From Lentimicrobiaceae bacterium (GTDB taxonomy: Bacteria > Bacteroidota > Bacteroidia > Bacteroidales > WCHB1-69), in the NCBI GenBank assembly GCA_009787675.1, contig WQSU01000086.1:1-9041 (forward strand): a stretch of 9,041 nucleotides of DNA. The letters are read 5' to 3'. This document shows, piece after piece, positions 6,016-9,041 of the stretch. Under the pieces are notes generated by a model. It saw nothing but the letters and a program-made list of their open reading frames with translations, ran no database searches and was not told the DNA's origin. Position 1 is the first letter of the stretch; each line of letters starts with the position of its first letter. A program made the position numbers and the translations under genes.

Positions 6016-6053
6016 AAACAAAAATAGTAAAAAATAAAAGATCTCTGTGCACA

Positions 6054-8237
6054 ATGAGGGTAAAGGTTGCTCAACCCCATATTTCTAATATAAGAAAATT
6101 CCTGCTTTTACTCTGCTTTCTGCATATCATCTGTGGCATCTTTCCTCAAAACAATTTTGCAGGTTTTTGGCTTCCTCAATTTTTAAAAGACTATAATTGT
6201 AAAGAATTGGAAGATCTCGGTCTGCAAATCCCTTGCGATTCTTTGTATAATTCGGCTACACCTTCGCTCTTTAATGGCATTGTGCAGTTTAACCATAATT
6301 TGGGTACAGGCGCTCTCATTTCTAAAGAGGGGCTCATATTAACAAGTTATCCAACTGCATATCCCTACATTACACTGCATTCTTCGCCTGAATGTAACTT
6401 GATTCGCACCGGTTTTTGGGCAAAAACAAAGGAGGAGGAATTACACTGCCCCGGACTCTCTGTACGTTTTTTTATACAAATGGAAGATGTTACTTCGCTT
6501 ATAATCAACAGCATTCCAAAAAATACTTCTCCCAGTATGCAAGCAGTTTGGATTCAAAATAGAATTAACGAACTCACACAAATCTATTCCAACAATGGGC
6601 AATATGTGGTAGAAGTAAAACCTTTTTACAAAGGAAACAATTACTATATGTTTATTTATGAAGAATATACAGACATCCGTTTAGTAGGTGTGCCGCCTAT
6701 AAGTATTGGAAAATTTGGCGGCGAAACCGACAATTGGGTCTGGCCCCGTCATAGTGGAAATTTTTCGTTATTAAGAATTTATGCCAACAAAGGGGGAAAC
6801 CCTGCCGAGTATGACACTACCAATGTTCCGCTTCATTCCAAATATAGTTTTACTATTTCATTATCAGGCATTATTAAAGATGATTTGACTATGGTGTTAG
6901 GATTTCCCATCTCCACTAATCGTTTTATGACCTCTTATGAAATTGTCAATTTGCTCACCAAATCAAACTCTGCTTTTTTGGAGGCTTGCGATGCCATTTT
7001 GCCCATTATTCAGGGTGCAATTTACGACAATGAGAATATTCGGCTTAAATACGGAGACTGGTTTTTGGGGTTGGCAAACAACTGGAAGCAAAAAAAAGGA
7101 GAGAACTATAGTTTACAGAAATTTAACGCCATCCAACGAAGGGAAGCCAGAGAAAACAGGGTGAGAAAATGGATTGCCGGTGACTCCATCCGCATGATTG
7201 ATTTTATGAATCTTTTTGAAGACATTGAAAAAATCTGCGTCAGTTTAGAACCGCTTGCCGAACAATATTTTTGGTTTTCCAACATCACGTTGCTTTCCTC
7301 AAAAATGCTGATGATGCCTTTTCAATTACGGGGAATAAAACCTGAAAGAGGAGTACGTTTTTCTGCCCAAACAAAAGAGATTTTGATGCAGAACTACAAA
7401 AAGTTAATGTCAAACATAGATTTAGAAACAGAATTAAAAATCATTAAGGCATCATATTGGAATTGGCAAAAAATAGCAGAGCCTCTGCGCCCCTCCTTAG
7501 ATGCCTATATTGCAAAATATTATGGCGGAAATGTTACCAATTTTCAACATGCTATTGTGTATCATTCTATTTTTACAAATGAAAAGTTGTTTAAAAAATA
7601 TCTTAAAAATACCTCTATCAGCAGTTTTGAGAGGGATCCACTGGTGCGCTATTACTATTTAAACATGGAGTTTTTAGCCAAAGGGGAGCAGCAACTCATG
7701 GCGTATCAGGAGGCGCTGGAGCCGTTGCAAAAAAAGTATTTGCTGGCGCTACGAGAGTTGCGATACGAGAGCGACCGCTTTATGTATCCCGATGCCAACG
7801 GAACGCCACGTCTTTCTTATGGCAGAGTGTCTGACTATTCACCCTCTGACGGCGTAATTTATAATTTTTCAACAACTTCTGCCGGTATTATACAAAAGGA
7901 GATTTCTGGGCATCCCGAATTTTCTATCCCCGAAAAACTGAAAAATCTGCTTGTTGAAGGCGATTTTGGTGTGTATAGCACCGATTTAAACCTCCCTATC
8001 TGTTTCATTACCAATAACGACATCGCCGGTGGCAATTCCGGTTCTCCCGTATTAAACACTAAAGGCGAACTTATCGGCTGTGTATTCGACGGCAACTGGG
8101 AAGCCCTCACAAACAACATCATCTATCACTCTGATCAACAACGCGCTATTGCCGTTGACATTCGATATGTTTTGTTCATCATTGATAAATTCGCCAACGC
8201 AGATACAATCTTAAAAGAGATAAAATCCTCCCATTAA
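6054..8237 (+). CDS. S46-family (DPP7/DPP11-like) protein with substituted catalytic His and Asp
   Basis: This 727-residue product has family-typical length. ATG 6054 is chosen over an upstream in-frame TTG (5994) because it directly precedes a signal peptide (RKFLLLLCFLHIICGIF, residues 14-30), pointing to the periplasm. S46 landmarks follow: FWLPQFL (38-44), GFWAKTKEEEL (120-130), IGKFGGETDNWVWPRH (218-233), NNWK (342-345) and IAGGNSGSPVLN (657-668) with the nucleophile-position Ser662. S46 enzymes remove dipeptides from peptide N-termini using a His-Asp-Ser triad. Here the usual TNHHCGY reads TSYPTAY (97-103), so both His are gone, and the usual RHTGDFS reads RHSGNFS (232-238), Asn236 replacing the Asp. 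The presumed amino-terminus-binding residues (Asn227, Trp228, Asn342, Asp679) persist, and Gly680 at the S1 position is DPP7-like. A peptide-binding pseudopeptidase is likely. recQ begins 19 bases downstream. Confidence 0.92.
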   Translation: MRVKVAQPHISNIRKFLLLLCFLHIICGIFPQNNFAGFWLPQFLKDYNCKELEDLGLQIPCDSLYNSATPSLFNGIVQFNHNLGTGALISKEGLILTSYPTAYPYITLHSSPECNLIRTGFWAKTKEEELHCPGLSVRFFIQMEDVTSLIINSIPKNTSPSMQAVWIQNRINELTQIYSNNGQYVVEVKPFYKGNNYYMFIYEEYTDIRLVGVPPISIGKFGGETDNWVWPRHSGNFSLLRIYANKGGNPAEYDTTNVPLHSKYSFTISLSGIIKDDLTMVLGFPISTNRFMTSYEIVNLLTKSNSAFLEACDAILPIIQGAIYDNENIRLKYGDWFLGLANNWKQKKGENYSLQKFNAIQRREARENRVRKWIAGDSIRMIDFMNLFEDIEKICVSLEPLAEQYFWFSNITLLSSKMLMMPFQLRGIKPERGVRFSAQTKEILMQNYKKLMSNIDLETELKIIKASYWNWQKIAEPLRPSLDAYIAKYYGGNVTNFQHAIVYHSIFTNEKLFKKYLKNTSISSFERDPLVRYYYLNMEFLAKGEQQLMAYQEALEPLQKKYLLALRELRYESDRFMYPDANGTPRLSYGRVSDYSPSDGVIYNFSTTSAGIIQKEISGHPEFSIPEKLKNLLVEGDFGVYSTDLNLPICFITNNDIAGGNSGSPVLNTKGELIGCVFDGNWEALTNNIIYHSDQQRAIAVDIRYVLFIIDKFANADTILKEIKSSH

Positions 8238-8256
8238 TCACTAATCCACTACCAGC

Positions 8257-9041
8257 ATGTTACACAAAATCTTACAACAATATTGGGGGTACGACCAATT
8301 TCGACCGCTGCAGGAGGATATTGTCCGGTCGGTGTTGCAGGGGCATGATACGCTGGCGCTGTTGCCTACCGGTGGCGGAAAGTCCATCTGTTTTCAAGTG
8401 CCGGCTTTGGCAATGGAAGGGGTGTGTTTGGTGATTTCGCCGCTCATTGCGCTAATGAAAGATCAGGTGGAAAATCTTAAAAAACGCGGCATCAAGGCGG
8501 AAGCGATTTTTTCGGGAATGAGTAATCGCGAAATTGACAGGATATTAGGTAATTGCATTCACGATACTGATTCCAAGTTTCTCTATGTTTCTCCCGAACG
8601 GTTGAAAACGGATACGTTTCGGGTGAATTTGCAGCAGATGAAAATCGCGCTGCTGGCGGTGGATGAAGCGCACTGTATTTCGCAGTGGGGCTACGATTTT
8701 AGACCGCCCTATTTAGAAATTGCGGAAATAAGAAAGTTTTTCCCGAATGTGCCGGTGCTGGCGCTCACCGCCACGGCAACGCCCGAAGTGGTGAGCGATA
8801 TTCAGGAAAAACTGCGGTTTCGAAAGAAGAATCTTTTTCAGAAAAGTTTTAAACGCGAAAACCTGACCTATTTTGTGATGTACGAAGAGAACAAAATGGG
8901 GCGCTTGCTGAGGCTCATTGAGAAAAATCCGGGTACCGGCATAGTGTATGTGCGCAACAGACGACGCACCAAAGAAATAGCAGAATATCTACAACATTTT
9001 AACATTGCTGCTGATTTCTATCATGCAGGCTTAGATAGCAT
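8257..9041 (+). CDS. recQ: ATP-dependent DNA helicase RecQ (3'-partial)
   Basis: The first 261 residues of a RecQ-family 3'-5' DNA helicase, which acts in recombination and repair (RecF pathway, stalled-fork processing). Visible motifs: motif 0 with FRPLQ (15-19); Walker A LLPTGGGKS (35-43); ISPLIALMKDQV (60-71); Walker B/DEAH box VDEAHC (135-140) followed by the RecQ-specific aromatic-rich loop ISQWGYDFRP (141-150); motif III ALTATATP (169-176); GIVYVRNRRRTKEIAEYL (228-245) in the second RecA lobe; and FYHAGL (254-259). The remainder of lobe 2, the zinc-binding/winged-helix (RQC) and any HRDC domains lie beyond the window. The ATG at 8257 places motif 0 at the usual distance. It begins 19 bases after the S46 stop with no terminator between, so read-through from that gene is possible. 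Confidence 0.97.
   Translation, partial: MLHKILQQYWGYDQFRPLQEDIVRSVLQGHDTLALLPTGGGKSICFQVPALAMEGVCLVISPLIALMKDQVENLKKRGIKAEAIFSGMSNREIDRILGNCIHDTDSKFLYVSPERLKTDTFRVNLQQMKIALLAVDEAHCISQWGYDFRPPYLEIAEIRKFFPNVPVLALTATATPEVVSDIQEKLRFRKKNLFQKSFKRENLTYFVMYEENKMGRLLRLIEKNPGTGIVYVRNRRRTKEIAEYLQHFNIAADFYHAGLDS

Larger units (their letters stand above)
5727..6053. other. Intergenic spacer between the T9SS gene and the S46 gene
   Basis: This 327-base spacer contains an AT-only palindrome (AAAAATAATTATTTTT, 5737-5752), a terminator-like hairpin at 5855-5874, a -7-like box at 5926-5933 and a leader able to fold near 5969-6015, the latter three listed separately. I recognise no gene in it. An open minus-strand frame covers 5825-6052 but lacks any recognisable family pattern. 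Confidence 0.6.

Noticed and set aside
5825..6052. Minus-strand frame of 75 codons in the spacer
   Set aside because: No recognisable family pattern; it overlaps the putative hairpin, promoter and leader of the S46 gene, and looks like a chance open frame.
5994..6053. TTG start at 5994 for the S46 protein
   Set aside because: ATG 6054 immediately precedes the signal peptide; the extra 20 residues are polar, unlike a leader, and coincide with the foldable 5' region.

Overview
The window looks like a piece of a Bacteroidota chromosome, most likely Bacteroidales or a close relative. Evidence: a large secreted protein with a C-terminal type IX secretion (T9SS) sorting domain, a family S46 (dipeptidyl-peptidase 7/11-like) protein, two outer-membrane beta-barrel proteins of Bacteroidota type, start sites in AT-rich sequence without clear Shine-Dalgarno motifs, and TAnnTTTG-like -7 promoter boxes. 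No rRNA, tRNA, CRISPR array or intact mobile element was seen.

Layout, left to right. Positions 3-164 hold the unrecognised C-terminal end of a gene. A strip of short tandem repeats follows (five 7-mers, then about four and a half 8-mers). A tight three-gene cluster comes next: a 53-residue rubredoxin (277-438), a small outer-membrane beta-barrel protein (440-1117) and ispE of the MEP isoprenoid pathway (1120-1890), with gaps of 1 and 2 bases. Positions 1880-2700 look rearranged: ispE ends slightly early, a minus-strand relic of an AAA-type ATPase abuts its stop, and a beta-barrel protein gene (2208-2663) is cut short. From 2715 to 5726 runs a 1003-residue modular T9SS cargo protein whose sorting domain contains an in-frame run of five 7-mer repeats. 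After a 327-base spacer with a hairpin, a probable promoter and a foldable leader comes an S46-family protein (6054-8237). Nineteen bases on, recQ begins (8257) and runs off the right edge.

Functionally this is a mix of housekeeping genes (rubredoxin, ispE, recQ) and cell-envelope or secreted proteins. The strongest observation is that the S46 protein keeps the fold, the nucleophile-serine motif and the substrate amino-terminus-binding residues, but the family's catalytic His and Asp positions are both substituted (HH to YP, and Asp to Asn). It may therefore be a peptide-binding pseudopeptidase. The second is the 7-mer tandem repeat inside the T9SS sorting domain, where gain or loss of one unit would shift frame and remove the end of the secretion signal.
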